21,047 bases of DNA from an uncultured Prevotellaceae bacterium (GTDB taxonomy: Bacteria; Bacteroidota; Bacteroidia; Bacteroidales; Muribaculaceae), in the NCBI GenBank assembly GCA_946055125.1, contig CAMGFF010000009.1:1-21047 (forward strand), read 5' to 3'. The position numbers were made by a program, and so were the translations under genes. The notes below the pieces were generated by a model. The model did not search any database and had not been told where the DNA came from. It saw only the letters and a list, made by a program, of their open reading frames with translations. Of this stretch, positions 7,566-15,537 are shown piece after piece (the first letter of the stretch is position 1; each line of letters begins with the position of its first letter).

Positions 7566-8783
7566 TCACTTGAGTGCTGCTGCGAGGATGCTGATGGGGT
7601 GCTGCACAGGCACTGAGGTCGACATCTCGATTTGCCACTTGCACGTCTCGCAGTCGGTTACCACGAAGTCGGGCTTCAGCTCCTCGATTTTCTTGAAGAG
7701 TGAGCTGCCGATGGCCTGCGAGGTGGGGTAGTTCTCCTTCTTGAAGCCGTAGGTTCCGGCGATGCCGCAGCACTGCGAGGGAAGCACCACCACCTCCACG
7801 CCGGGAATATGGCGCAGAAGCTCAATGGAATAGGCAGCCCAGCCCATTTTCTCCATGTGGCATGCGGTGTGGTAGGCCACGCGCAGCTTGTAGTCGCTGC
7901 GGAAGTTGAGCTTTGCCTTGCCGCTATCGAGGAGCATCTGCACGAATCGTGTGGCGAGGTTGATGCTGTCGCGCACGTCGGCATTGTCCACGCCGAGCAG
8001 GTGAGGATACTCATCGCGCATGGTGAACACGCAGGTAGAGGAAGCCCCAATCACCGGCCGTCCCTCCTGCACCGAGCGGCGCACCGAGGCAATGTTCACC
8101 TCGGCCTGGCGCTTGGCCTGGTCGATGAGACCATTGGAGATAAGGGCTACTCCGCAGCACTTCTCGCGGTCGAGGAGCTGCACGCCGTAGCCCAGTGCGT
8201 TCATCACGCGCACGAAGTCCTTGCCGAGCTGGGGATAGTTGTAGTTGATGTAGCAGCCGTGGAAGAAGCTCACCTGCTTGGCATACCTGGCCTGCTGCGC
8301 CTGGGCGTGGCGCTTGAACCAGGTTTCAAACTTCTGTGAGGCATACTTGGGGAAAGTGCGGTGAGCGTCGATTTTCATCACGCCATCGAGAATGGCCTTC
8401 ACGGGCTTCAGCCCGAGCGAGGCATTGACCACGGGCGCCATGGTGGTAGCCACGGTGCCCATGAAGTCGGTGTTGGCGAGCATCATATCGCGCAGGCCGG
8501 GTTTCTTCTTGCTGTACTTGATGCGTGCGGCCTGAATGATGTCGCCAATGCGCACATCGTGTGGGCAAGCCACCTCGCAGCGCTTGCAGTTGAGGCAATA
8601 CTTGAGCGACTCATCGAAGAAGCCGGGCTTCTTGAGGCGAAGGCGCTCGCCGTCGGGGCCGGCCTGCTTGGGGCCGGGATATTCAGGCTTCACGGCAGCC
8701 ACGGGGCAATAGACCGTGCACACCGTGCACTTGAGGCACTGCTCGAAGTTGTTTTCGCTTATGTTCATTGTGGGGTCAGTCAT
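7566..8783 (-). CDS. glpC: Anaerobic glycerol-3-phosphate dehydrogenase, subunit C
   Basis: GlpC is the iron-sulfur, membrane-associating subunit that passes electrons from GlpAB to the quinone pool. Two ferredoxin-type [4Fe-4S] motifs are clear: Cys16, 19, 22 and 26 (CLKCTVCTVYCP) and Cys63, 66, 69 and 73 (CLNCKRCEVACP). Two CCG-type cysteine-rich domains follow, one containing REKCCGVAL and the other SQCCGIAGTYG (Cys338-Cys339), with a further Cys pair in DCETCKWQ (378, 381). The length of 405 residues is close to E. coli GlpC (about 396). There is no obvious transmembrane helix, as is usual for GlpC, so membrane attachment would be peripheral. Its ATG overlaps the glpB stop codon as ATGA (8780-8783), implying translational coupling and equal subunit supply. 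Confidence 0.95.
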   Translation of the reverse strand: MTDPTMNISENNFEQCLKCTVCTVYCPVAAVKPEYPGPKQAGPDGERLRLKKPGFFDESLKYCLNCKRCEVACPHDVRIGDIIQAARIKYSKKKPGLRDMMLANTDFMGTVATTMAPVVNASLGLKPVKAILDGVMKIDAHRTFPKYASQKFETWFKRHAQAQQARYAKQVSFFHGCYINYNYPQLGKDFVRVMNALGYGVQLLDREKCCGVALISNGLIDQAKRQAEVNIASVRRSVQEGRPVIGASSTCVFTMRDEYPHLLGVDNADVRDSINLATRFVQMLLDSGKAKLNFRSDYKLRVAYHTACHMEKMGWAAYSIELLRHIPGVEVVVLPSQCCGIAGTYGFKKENYPTSQAIGSSLFKKIEELKPDFVVTDCETCKWQIEMSTSVPVQHPISILAAALK

Positions 8784-10042
8784 TTTGCTTGCTGTTGTGG
8801 GGTTATTAGGTCGGCAACATGGAGGGCGGAGATGAGCGCCACGCCGGCGCCGCTTGCCTCCTTAATGGGGTTGTGATTGCTCAGCACCGAGCCGGCGGCG
8901 TAGAGGTTGGAGATTGCCTTTCCGCCCTTGGTGGGGTGGAATGTCGCGTCGGTGGCAACGCCGAAGCTCATGTAGGGCTGCTCGGCGAATATCTCGTGGT
9001 TGTACCACCGGTCGCGGTCGCCGTCAGCCACCACATCGGCGTCGAAGAGGGTTTCCACCACTTTGTCGGGGCGAGCCTCAAGTCCGTGGCCGAAGAAGCT
9101 GCCGGTGGCGAGCACGAAGTGCGAGGCACGCAGCTCGTCGTCGGCGAGGTTGCGGGTGGAGATAGCGGCTACCTTGCCGTTCTCCATGCGTGCTGAGGTC
9201 ACGGTGTCGCCAAGGAAGTAGGTTCCGCCAAGAGCCTCAAAGCGGCGGCGCATGGTGATTTGAGTGCGAATGCCCGGCACCGAGGGCGGCAGCACTGGAA
9301 TGAAGCAGATGGGAAGCTTCACGGCCTGCTTGAGCACCTCCACGGCGTGAGAGTCGGCAAGGCCAAACACGGCCGGGAGCATCACCGCATGAGCGTCGGC
9401 GGCATTGCGCTCCACAATGGCTGCGAAGTGGCGCACTGCGTCGTCGTTGCCCTCAAATACCTTTGCGATATTGGCCGAGCGCATCTCGGTGGGGCTTGTG
9501 CGCAGGTGGTCGAACTCGGGCATATTGATTGCCGAAACCGAGCACTCGGTGCCGATGCGCTCGAGGTTGTCGGCAACGAAAGCCGTGTGGAAGTCGAGGA
9601 AGCCGGCGATGTTTTGAATCGAAACCTTGCTCCAGGGCAGGCGAGCTTTCTCGGGGATTGCGTCGAAGTCGGCCAGGGAGAGCCATGTGGGCTTCATTAT
9701 TCCCAGCGGGGTGATGCGGTAGTGGTTACGGTCGATAGAGCCATTCACCTTCACGCCCATGCGCTCGAAGAAAGCGGGCACCTCGCGAGCAATGGCGATG
9801 GCGCGGTCGGCACCTATGCGAGCGTAGGGGTGGGTGGGGGGAATCACCTTGGCCAGAGTGGTTGCGGGCGTTTCCACGTCGAAGCCATTCACATAGCCAA
9901 GGAAGTCGAAAGACCCCGAGCAGAAGTGCAGTGCGCTCTGCCCGGTGGAGATGATAGCGCAGCGCTTGCCACGCTCGGCGAGGGCTATTCCGCAAGCCAT
10001 GCCACTGAGGCCACCTCCTATTATTACAACGTCGAAATTCAT
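8780..10042 (-). CDS. glpB: Anaerobic glycerol-3-phosphate dehydrogenase, subunit B
   Basis: GlpB is the second flavoprotein subunit of the GlpABC complex. The N-terminus has a dinucleotide-binding fold, VVIIGGGLSGMACGIALAER, and then the GlpB-type segment QSALHFCSGSFDFLGY. The C-terminal flavin-contact region is NLYAAGSVLSNHNPIKEASG. Its 420 residues equal the usual GlpB length (E. coli about 419). In the characterised complex GlpA and GlpB form the soluble catalytic dimer and GlpC anchors it; GlpB is thought to relay electrons to GlpC. It begins 26 bp after glpA and its stop overlaps the glpC start, so the three genes are one translational unit. Nothing is missing or truncated. Confidence 0.94.
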   Translation of the reverse strand: MNFDVVIIGGGLSGMACGIALAERGKRCAIISTGQSALHFCSGSFDFLGYVNGFDVETPATTLAKVIPPTHPYARIGADRAIAIAREVPAFFERMGVKVNGSIDRNHYRITPLGIMKPTWLSLADFDAIPEKARLPWSKVSIQNIAGFLDFHTAFVADNLERIGTECSVSAINMPEFDHLRTSPTEMRSANIAKVFEGNDDAVRHFAAIVERNAADAHAVMLPAVFGLADSHAVEVLKQAVKLPICFIPVLPPSVPGIRTQITMRRRFEALGGTYFLGDTVTSARMENGKVAAISTRNLADDELRASHFVLATGSFFGHGLEARPDKVVETLFDADVVADGDRDRWYNHEIFAEQPYMSFGVATDATFHPTKGGKAISNLYAAGSVLSNHNPIKEASGAGVALISALHVADLITPQQQAK

Positions 10043-10068
10043 GATGAGATGATGATAGTTAAGAGGGT

Positions 10069-11739
10069 TTATTTATTGTCGGCCACAGGCAGGCCATATA
10101 CGCCTTCATAAATCCACGAGGTGAACTGAATCTCACTCAGGGCATCGCCCCAGGTCACGGGGTACATTCCCTTCCAGCGTTCCTGTAGGAAGTGGGTTAG
10201 GTTGTCCTGAGCGTCGCGTGCGCATCGGCCGGCCTTTGCGAGCTGTCCGGCGGCGCGGCAGGCGCAAAGCTCACCCTGGCAGGTTCCCATGCCCACGCGG
10301 GTGCGGCGGCGCAGGTTCACCAGGTTGTCGATGTGCAGGTCGCGAATGGCATATTCCACCTCGGCCACGGTCACTTCCTCGCACTCACACACCAGTGCAC
10401 GCGAGGCGTCGTCGTCGGTGGCGATGGCGGCGCTCATGGAGCCATGTCGCCACTCGGCCGATTTCTCGGCAAGCTCCTGCTGCTTGGCAGCGGTGGTATA
10501 TGACTTCTTGTCGGCTGGCGCGGCGGCAGCGTGAATGTCGTAGTATTTCTTAGCCGGGGCCTCCTCCTTGCGCGAGCCGGGTAGGGGAATGTCGGCTGTC
10601 GAGCATTTTCGGTCGATGTTCAGCTTGCGGCACACCAGGTCGGTGCACCACTCGGCCATGAGGCGGTAGGTCATGAGCTTGCCTCCGGTGATGGTGATGA
10701 AGCCGGCGAGACCGTCGCGGGTCTCGTGGTCGAGTAGCACGATTCCGCGGCTAATGCTTCGGCCGGTGGGGTCGCTGTCGCTTGCCACGAGGGGTCGCAC
10801 GCCGGCGTAGGCACGCAGAATGCGGGTGTTGCGCAGCGATGGGGCGAGCTTCTCACCCTCGGCGAGTAGCAGGTCGACTTCCTCGCGGGTGACGAGCATA
10901 TTGTCGCACTCCTCAAATGGGATTCGGCTCGAGGTGGTGCCTATCACGCAGATGAGGTCGCCGGGCACGAGAATGTCGGCGTTGGCGGGCTTGCGGCAGC
11001 GGTTGATTACCATGTTGTTCACGCGGTGTCCAAACACGAGCAGGGCGCCCTTTGCAGGGAACATGTTCACGCTCACGCCGGCCATCTTGGCGATGTTGTG
11101 CCCCCAGATTCCGGCGGCATTCACCACGAGCTTCGAATAAATGGTCTTGGTGAGCTTCGAGCGGTGGTCGAGGAGCTTAACGCCCTTCATGCGGCCGTTC
11201 TCAATCACAAAGCCGGTGAGCTCGTGCATGGTGAGCACTTCGGCTCCGTGCAGCTTGGCATCGATCACATTGGCAGTGGCGAGGCGGAATGGGTCGACCG
11301 AGCCGTCGGGCACACGCACCGCGCCAATAAGCTCGGGGTTCACCGATGGCTCCATGCGGCGTGCCAGTGCCGGGTCGATGATCTCGGCGCGGATGCCAGC
11401 GGCGTTGCAGGCCTCCACAAACTTGGCTTGATAGGCGAGGTCGTCTTCAGGCAGGGTGATAAAAAGGCCGTCGTTCTCCTCCACGCAGTGGGCGGCGATG
11501 CGGCGCAGGATCATGTTCTCCTTGATGCACTCTTCGGCCGACTCGCGGTCGGTGACGGCATATCGGGCACCGCTGTGCAGCAGGCCATGGTTGCGGCCTG
11601 TGGCTCCCGAGGCGAAGTCGTGACGCTCCACGAGCAGCACCTTTAGGCCGCGCATGGCGCAGTCACGAGCCGTGCCGGCACCGGTGGCGCCGCCTCCCAC
11701 AACTATGACATCGAATTGAGATTCACCGTTGGTTTTCAT
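10069..11739 (-). CDS. glpA: Anaerobic glycerol-3-phosphate dehydrogenase, subunit A
   Basis: GlpA is the catalytic FAD subunit oxidising sn-glycerol 3-phosphate to dihydroxyacetone phosphate. The FAD-binding motif is at residues 11-25 (VIVVGGGATGAGTARD), followed by VERHDFASGATGRNHGLLHS, typical of the G3P-dehydrogenase branch of the DAO family. At the C-terminus a BFD-like [2Fe-2S] domain is complete: Cys451-x-Cys453 (CECEEVT) and Cys487-x4-Cys492 (GTCQGELC). That domain separates GlpA from the aerobic GlpD. The linker between the two domains (about 390-448) is Ala/Lys-rich and looks variable. The length is 556 residues against about 542 in E. coli. It is the first gene of glpABCT, behind a strong promoter and a leader of roughly 130 nt. 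No GlpR-like regulator is encoded nearby. Confidence 0.96.
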   Translation of the reverse strand: MKTNGESQFDVIVVGGGATGAGTARDCAMRGLKVLLVERHDFASGATGRNHGLLHSGARYAVTDRESAEECIKENMILRRIAAHCVEENDGLFITLPEDDLAYQAKFVEACNAAGIRAEIIDPALARRMEPSVNPELIGAVRVPDGSVDPFRLATANVIDAKLHGAEVLTMHELTGFVIENGRMKGVKLLDHRSKLTKTIYSKLVVNAAGIWGHNIAKMAGVSVNMFPAKGALLVFGHRVNNMVINRCRKPANADILVPGDLICVIGTTSSRIPFEECDNMLVTREEVDLLLAEGEKLAPSLRNTRILRAYAGVRPLVASDSDPTGRSISRGIVLLDHETRDGLAGFITITGGKLMTYRLMAEWCTDLVCRKLNIDRKCSTADIPLPGSRKEEAPAKKYYDIHAAAAPADKKSYTTAAKQQELAEKSAEWRHGSMSAAIATDDDASRALVCECEEVTVAEVEYAIRDLHIDNLVNLRRRTRVGMGTCQGELCACRAAGQLAKAGRCARDAQDNLTHFLQERWKGMYPVTWGDALSEIQFTSWIYEGVYGLPVADNK

Positions 11740-11876
11740 TTGAATATATTAATGGTTGTGTTGTTGTTCTTGTTCTTGTTTCAAGCCGTTGTGCTGCAAT
11801 TGGTTAGCTCGTGAAATGATTGTGCGTGTGTCGCAGGTGTCTTTCGCAAACTAAATCGGTTGCTTTCCTAACGCAA

Positions 11877-11907
11877 CAAAGTTACTTCTTTTTTTGCATA
11901 CGACAAA
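11877..11907 (-). promoter_or_regulatory. Promoter of the glpABCT operon
   Basis: On the minus strand TTTG (11907-11904) is followed after 19 nt by TAACTTTG (11884-11877), matching both Bacteroidota promoter elements without mismatch. The start would be near 11870, leaving a leader of about 130 nt before glpA. The last 50 nt of that leader are A-rich with repeated CAAGAA/CAACAA units and should be unstructured, which favours initiation in this phylum. No riboswitch fold is evident in the leader. Confidence 0.65.
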
Positions 11908-11973
11908 ATAAAAAGTGAAATTTTTTCGTGGGAAGCACAAAATATGATGAGCCAACCATATCAAGCCGAAATT

Positions 11974-12107
11974 GTGGCGCTTTTGTTTTCTCCTCATCGG
12001 CGCGTGGGCGAGGTGCTGCATTGCTCGGAGCGTTTCGCTGCGCAAAGGCTGCTTCACCCCCATTTTCTGTCGCTGCCGTCAGGATTTGGGCTGCCGGTGG
12101 CGCTTTT
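11974..12107. repeat. 11-nt direct repeat pair GTGGCGCTTTT
   Basis: GTGGCGCTTTT occurs at 11974-11984 and again at 12097-12107 in the same orientation, with start points 123 bp apart, in the spacer between two divergent promoters. A match of 11 nt within a few hundred bases is unlikely by chance, though not impossible. Candidate explanations are paired regulator sites, boundaries of an inserted element, or chance. Confidence 0.4.
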
Positions 12108-12162
12108 CGTGCTACATTCGTGCCACCCAAGTGGAAAAATGGCGGATTTTTAGGCACTTTGC

Positions 12163-12193
12163 TTTCGGCATTAGCGAATTATGCCTATATTTG
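12163..12193 (+). promoter_or_regulatory. Promoter of the opt / outer-membrane barrel operon
   Basis: TATATTTG at 12186-12193 matches TAnnTTTG exactly. Upstream, TTTC (12163-12166) lies 19 nt away, and a full TTTG (12158-12161) lies 24 nt away; the first has better spacing, the second better sequence. The start near 12200 leaves a leader of about 42 nt, A/T-rich and without Shine-Dalgarno, before the ATG at 12242. Confidence 0.6.
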
Positions 12194-12241
12194 CAATCAA
12201 AACAACATAAAATAATAATAACATATATTTTTTTAACGACG

Positions 12242-14203
12242 ATGCAAAACGAAGAAATGAAAGATTTGGCGAAGGGCTTGCCCGAAAATGCCTTTCGCGA
12301 GCTGAAACCGGGCGAGGAGTATGTGCCCGTGCTGCATCCCACAAAGAATTACCCTGAGGTGACCGGCTACTCGGTGTCGCTGGGCCTTATCATGGCGGTA
12401 ATCTTCAGTGCGGCGGCAGCCTATCTGGGATTGAAGGTGGGACAGGTGTTTGAGGCGGCAATACCCATTGCGATTATCGCGGTGGGAGTGTCGAGTGCAA
12501 CGCGCCGCAAGAATGCCCTTGGCGAGAATGTGATAATCCAGTCGATTGGCGCGTGCTCGGGCATAGTGGTGGCGGGAGCCATCTTCACCCTGCCCGCTCT
12601 CTACATTCTCAAGGCCAAGTATCCCGAGATTGCCGTGAATTTCCTTGAGGTGTTTCTCAGCTCGCTGCTCGGCGGTGTGCTCGGAATCCTCTTCTTTATT
12701 CCTTTCCGCAAATACTTCTGCGCCGACCAGCACGGAAAGTTCCCCTTCCCCGAGGCCACTGCCACCACGCAGGTGCTCATCTCGGGCGAGAAGGGCGGCA
12801 GCCAGGCTCTGCCGCTGGTGATTGCCGGTGCCGTGGGCGGTATCTACGACTTTGTGCTCTCCACCTTCAACTGGTGGAGCGAGAACCTGAGCACCAAGGT
12901 GATACCCTGGTGCAGCGACATAGCCACGAATGCCAAGATGGTGATGAAGGTGAACACCAGCGCCGCCATTCTGGGTCTTGGCTACATCGTGGGGCTGAAA
13001 TACAGCTTCATCATCTTTGCAGGCTCGGCTTTCGTGTGGTTCATCATCGTGCCGTTGCTTGGCATGAATCCTGAGCTTGCCGCCGCCGAGCCCGAGGTTA
13101 TCTTCAGCGGCGCGGCCCGCTACATAGGCATTGGCGGCATCGCCATGTCGGGCGTGATAGGCATCATCAAGTCGTGGCCCATCATCAAGAATGCCGTGGG
13201 GCTTGCCGGAAAGGAGCTTAAAGGCAACAGTGGCAGCGCGAAGAACATATTGCGCACGCAGAAGGACATGAGCATGAAGCTGCTCGCCTTCTCGCTGCTC
13301 GCCGCGCTTATGGTCACTTTCATATTCTTCTATGTGGGTGTGATTCACAATTTCGTGCAGACCGTGGTGGCATTCCTTGTGGTCACGGTGATAGCGTTCC
13401 TCTTCACCACTGTGGCGGCCAATGCTATCGCCATCGTTGGCTCCAACCCCGTGTCGGGAATGACGCTCATGACGCTCATTATCTCATCGGGAATCTTCGT
13501 GTCGATAGGGCTTAAGGGCTCGGCCGGCATCATCGCCTCGATGGTGATTGGCGGCGTGGTGTGCACCGCGCTCTCCATGGCCGGCGGCATGGTGACCGAT
13601 ATGAAGATTGGCTACTGGATTGGCACCACACCGGCACGGCAGCAGACGTGGAAGTTCCTCGGCACGCTGGTGTCGGCTGCCACAGTGGGCGGAGTGATGA
13701 TTATTCTCAACGACGTGTATGGCTTCTATGGAGAGAATGCCCTTGTGGCTCCGCAGGCCAATGCCATGGCTGCCGTGATTGAGCCGCTCATGATGGGCGG
13801 AGAGACCCCCTGGCTGCTCTACATAGTGGGCGCTATCCTTGCCGTGCTTCTCAACTGGCTCGGCGTGCCCTGCCTGGCTTTCTCGCTGGGTATGTTCATT
13901 CCGCTGCAGCTCAACACCCCGCTGCTCATTGGCGGCGCAATAAGCTGGTTCGTTTCCACACGCTCGAAGAATGAGGAGGTCAACAAGGTCCGCCAGGAGC
14001 ATGGCACGCTCATAGCATCGGGATTCATAGCCGGTGGTGCGCTGCTTGGCGTGGTGAGCGCCGGAATGCGCTTCTTCGGCTTCGACTATGTGTGCCCGTG
14101 GGGCGGCGATGAGGCACTGATGCAGTCGATTGGCCTGGCCGTGTATGTGGCTCTGATAGCTTGGTTTGCATGGACTTGTATCCGTGCCAAGAAAAACGCA
14201 TAA
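12242..14203 (+). CDS. OPT-family oligopeptide transporter
   Basis: This is an integral inner-membrane protein of 653 residues with about 14-16 hydrophobic spans. It belongs to the oligopeptide transporter (OPT) family, whose members import small peptides or metal chelates with protons. Supporting segments are TGYSVSLGLIMAVIFSAAAA and LGLKVGQVFEAAIP near the N-terminus, GENVIIQSIGACSGIVVAGA, PFPEATATTQVLISGEKG, and VGSNPVSGMTLMTLI, which are typical of the bacterial branch of about 600-700 residues. The frame is open a further 90 codons upstream, but that part overlaps the promoter and spacer, is Cys/Arg-rich and does not look like protein, so ATG 12242 is the start. Its TAA overlaps the ATG of the next gene, an outer-membrane barrel, indicating translational coupling. 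The real substrate cannot be read from sequence. Confidence 0.92.
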   Translation: MQNEEMKDLAKGLPENAFRELKPGEEYVPVLHPTKNYPEVTGYSVSLGLIMAVIFSAAAAYLGLKVGQVFEAAIPIAIIAVGVSSATRRKNALGENVIIQSIGACSGIVVAGAIFTLPALYILKAKYPEIAVNFLEVFLSSLLGGVLGILFFIPFRKYFCADQHGKFPFPEATATTQVLISGEKGGSQALPLVIAGAVGGIYDFVLSTFNWWSENLSTKVIPWCSDIATNAKMVMKVNTSAAILGLGYIVGLKYSFIIFAGSAFVWFIIVPLLGMNPELAAAEPEVIFSGAARYIGIGGIAMSGVIGIIKSWPIIKNAVGLAGKELKGNSGSAKNILRTQKDMSMKLLAFSLLAALMVTFIFFYVGVIHNFVQTVVAFLVVTVIAFLFTTVAANAIAIVGSNPVSGMTLMTLIISSGIFVSIGLKGSAGIIASMVIGGVVCTALSMAGGMVTDMKIGYWIGTTPARQQTWKFLGTLVSAATVGGVMIILNDVYGFYGENALVAPQANAMAAVIEPLMMGGETPWLLYIVGAILAVLLNWLGVPCLAFSLGMFIPLQLNTPLLIGGAISWFVSTRSKNEEVNKVRQEHGTLIASGFIAGGALLGVVSAGMRFFGFDYVCPWGGDEALMQSIGLAVYVALIAWFAWTCIRAKKNA

Positions 14204-15456
14204 TGAAAAGAATACTATTAATAGCTTTGTCGGCAGCAGCCATGGCGCTCTCTTGCAGGGCGCAGGTGGTTGCTGCCGACACTGTGAATGGCAGTGGCGT
14301 TGCCATTGTCGACAAGCTCGACAACCTGAACCGCAAGATAATCAGCAGCCTGGCCGAGGGCCGAGGGCCATCCACTGCCGGCAGCAGCCGCTTCAAGGTG
14401 ATTTTCCTGCCGCCGCCCCTCGGCAACCTGCCCGACTATGGCTTTGCCCTGGGCGTGGGCGCGTGTGGCCTGTGGAAGACGCAGAACGACCCTCTGCTCT
14501 TCACAAGCCGCCTGCCCTTGTCGGTGAAATTCGGGTTCACCAGCCCTTTCTCTTTTGAGGCTCGCTTTGAGCCTGTGCTGTACTTTAATCGCAACGCGCT
14601 CAGAGTGAGCGCCGAGCTGTTCTATCGCCACCGCAATGAGCACTACTTCGGCATTGGCTATGCCACCAACCGCTCCTTAGAGCGCGACACGGCAGTGACC
14701 GGCTACCGCTCGCGCCGCCTGGGCTTCTCCCCCGAGGTGGCATGGCGACTTGGCAGCAGCAGCGCCTACCTTGGCGTGGTGGCCGACTTCAGCTATGAGT
14801 GCATGCACGATGCCGGGAGCTATGTGGCCCGTTCGCCCCAGTTTGCCGCCCTTGGCGGTACGGCAGCCCGCAGCTCGCTCACCGATGTGGGAGCTGGAGT
14901 GGATTTTTCTGTCGACACCCGCGACAACACTATCGTGCCACGCCGAGGCCTCACCCTCGATGCCCGCGTGCTGCTCTATTGCAAGGCCCTTGGCAGCGAC
15001 TTCAATTACTCGCGCCTCACCATCGGTTACCGGCAATATGCACCTTTGGGAGGCGATGAAGGCACATTAGCGTGGGGCGTGGTGAGCAGCAACGCCATGG
15101 GGCGCAACGTGCCGCTACTGCGCCATGCCACCGTGGCCGATGGCTATGTGATGCGCGGCTACTATGGCTACCAGTTCCGCGACAAGTCGGTGCTGAAGGC
15201 ACACGCCGAGTATCGCTATATGCTCAACCTCAGCTCCACGGTGGGGCAGCTGCTGCTCAACCGCTTTGGCCTTGCCGCCTGGGCCGGCCTGGCGGCTATG
15301 GGGCAAAGCATGGTGCGCTACGACGCCCTGCTGCCCGAGCTGGGCGCCGGCCTGCGCGTGAAGGTCACCCCACGCTCGCACCTGCGCTTCGACTGGGGCT
15401 ACGGCACCGCCACCCGCCAGGCAATGTTCTATGTGGGCGTGAACGAGCTCTTCTAA
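14203..15456 (+). CDS. Omp85/BamA-type outer-membrane beta-barrel protein without POTRA domains
   Basis: This encodes 417 residues beginning with a signal peptide (MKRILLIALSAAAMALSC, probable cleavage after CRA). From about residue 65 the sequence alternates as amphipathic strands with frequent aromatic ends. It carries the Omp85-type hallmarks SVDTRDNTIVPRRGLTLDAR and, at 317-327, MRGYYGYQFRD, the equivalent of the conserved (V/I)RGY/F...RD lid-loop motif. It ends in Phe (NELF), as outer-membrane barrels do. Only about 40 residues lie between signal peptide and barrel, too few for POTRA domains, and no patatin or phosphatase domain is attached. It is therefore unlikely to be the main BamA. 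The ATG overlaps the opt stop (TAATG, 14201-14205), so the two are co-translated; a joint role in peptide uptake is inference. A terminator follows. Confidence 0.8.
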   Translation: MKRILLIALSAAAMALSCRAQVVAADTVNGSGVAIVDKLDNLNRKIISSLAEGRGPSTAGSSRFKVIFLPPPLGNLPDYGFALGVGACGLWKTQNDPLLFTSRLPLSVKFGFTSPFSFEARFEPVLYFNRNALRVSAELFYRHRNEHYFGIGYATNRSLERDTAVTGYRSRRLGFSPEVAWRLGSSSAYLGVVADFSYECMHDAGSYVARSPQFAALGGTAARSSLTDVGAGVDFSVDTRDNTIVPRRGLTLDARVLLYCKALGSDFNYSRLTIGYRQYAPLGGDEGTLAWGVVSSNAMGRNVPLLRHATVADGYVMRGYYGYQFRDKSVLKAHAEYRYMLNLSSTVGQLLLNRFGLAAWAGLAAMGQSMVRYDALLPELGAGLRVKVTPRSHLRFDWGYGTATRQAMFYVGVNELF

Positions 15457-15461
15457 GCTGT

Positions 15462-15489
15462 CGGACTGCGACAAAGAGTCCGTATTTTT
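15462..15489 (+). terminator. Rho-independent terminator after the barrel gene
   Basis: CGGACT (15462-15467) pairs with AGTCCG (15477-15482) around a 9-nt loop and is followed by TATTTTT. It lies just after the stop of the barrel gene and before the GH20 gene, separating the two transcripts. The stem is short, so termination may be partial. Confidence 0.6.
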
Positions 15490-15520
15490 AATTAAGGACG
15501 ATTACTACGATTTAAGTTTA
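15487..15520 (+). promoter_or_regulatory. Weak promoter candidate for the GH20 gene
   Basis: TAAGTTTA (15513-15520) differs from TAnnTTTG only at the last base, with TTTA (15487-15490) 22 nt upstream. The predicted start would leave a leader of only about 11 nt before the ATG at 15538, so the assignment is doubtful; read-through past the preceding short terminator is the alternative. Confidence 0.3.
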
Positions 15521-15537
15521 ACAAAAACTACTGGATT

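Larger units (their letters stand above)
11740..12241. other. 502-bp divergent intergenic region, glpA / opt
   Basis: The only stretch longer than 300 bp without a gene. It holds the glpA leader (11740-11870), the glpA promoter (11877-11907), the opt promoter (12163-12193) and the opt leader (12194-12241). Between the promoters, roughly 11950-12150, is a block more GC-rich than its A/T-rich surroundings, with an 11-nt direct repeat. Short open frames cross the block on both strands but none has a recognisable product or a good start. It may be a gene remnant, a regulatory zone or a dispersed intergenic repeat. Confidence 0.6.

Noticed and set aside
9260..10111. Plus-strand open frame of 283 codons opposite glpB, with similar frames at 1302-2294 (-) opposite dxr and 20122-20790 (+) opposite rmuC
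   Set aside because: All are antisense shadows of well-identified genes; none has family motifs or regulatory signals of its own.
11803..11875. Possible long-range pairing in the glpA leader (TTGGTTAG with CTAACGCAA)
   Set aside because: An 8-bp stem with a bulge around a loop of more than 60 nt is weak and expected by chance; no riboswitch motif recognised.
11944..12153. Short plus-strand frame of 69 codons, with an overlapping minus-strand frame at 11882-12157, in the glpA/opt spacer
   Set aside because: No recognisable product, competing frames on both strands of equal quality, and no promoter at suitable distance. Kept as a possible relic rather than a gene.
11972..12241. N-terminal extension of the OPT frame by 90 codons
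   Set aside because: It runs through the opt promoter and an A/T-rich leader and is Cys/Arg-rich, unlike any OPT N-terminus; the ATG at 12242 fits the family.
12233..13348. Open frame of 371 codons on the minus strand inside the OPT transporter gene
   Set aside because: Its sequence is the low-complexity His/Arg/Glu-rich type produced by reading a membrane-protein gene backwards; it has no domain and no start signal.
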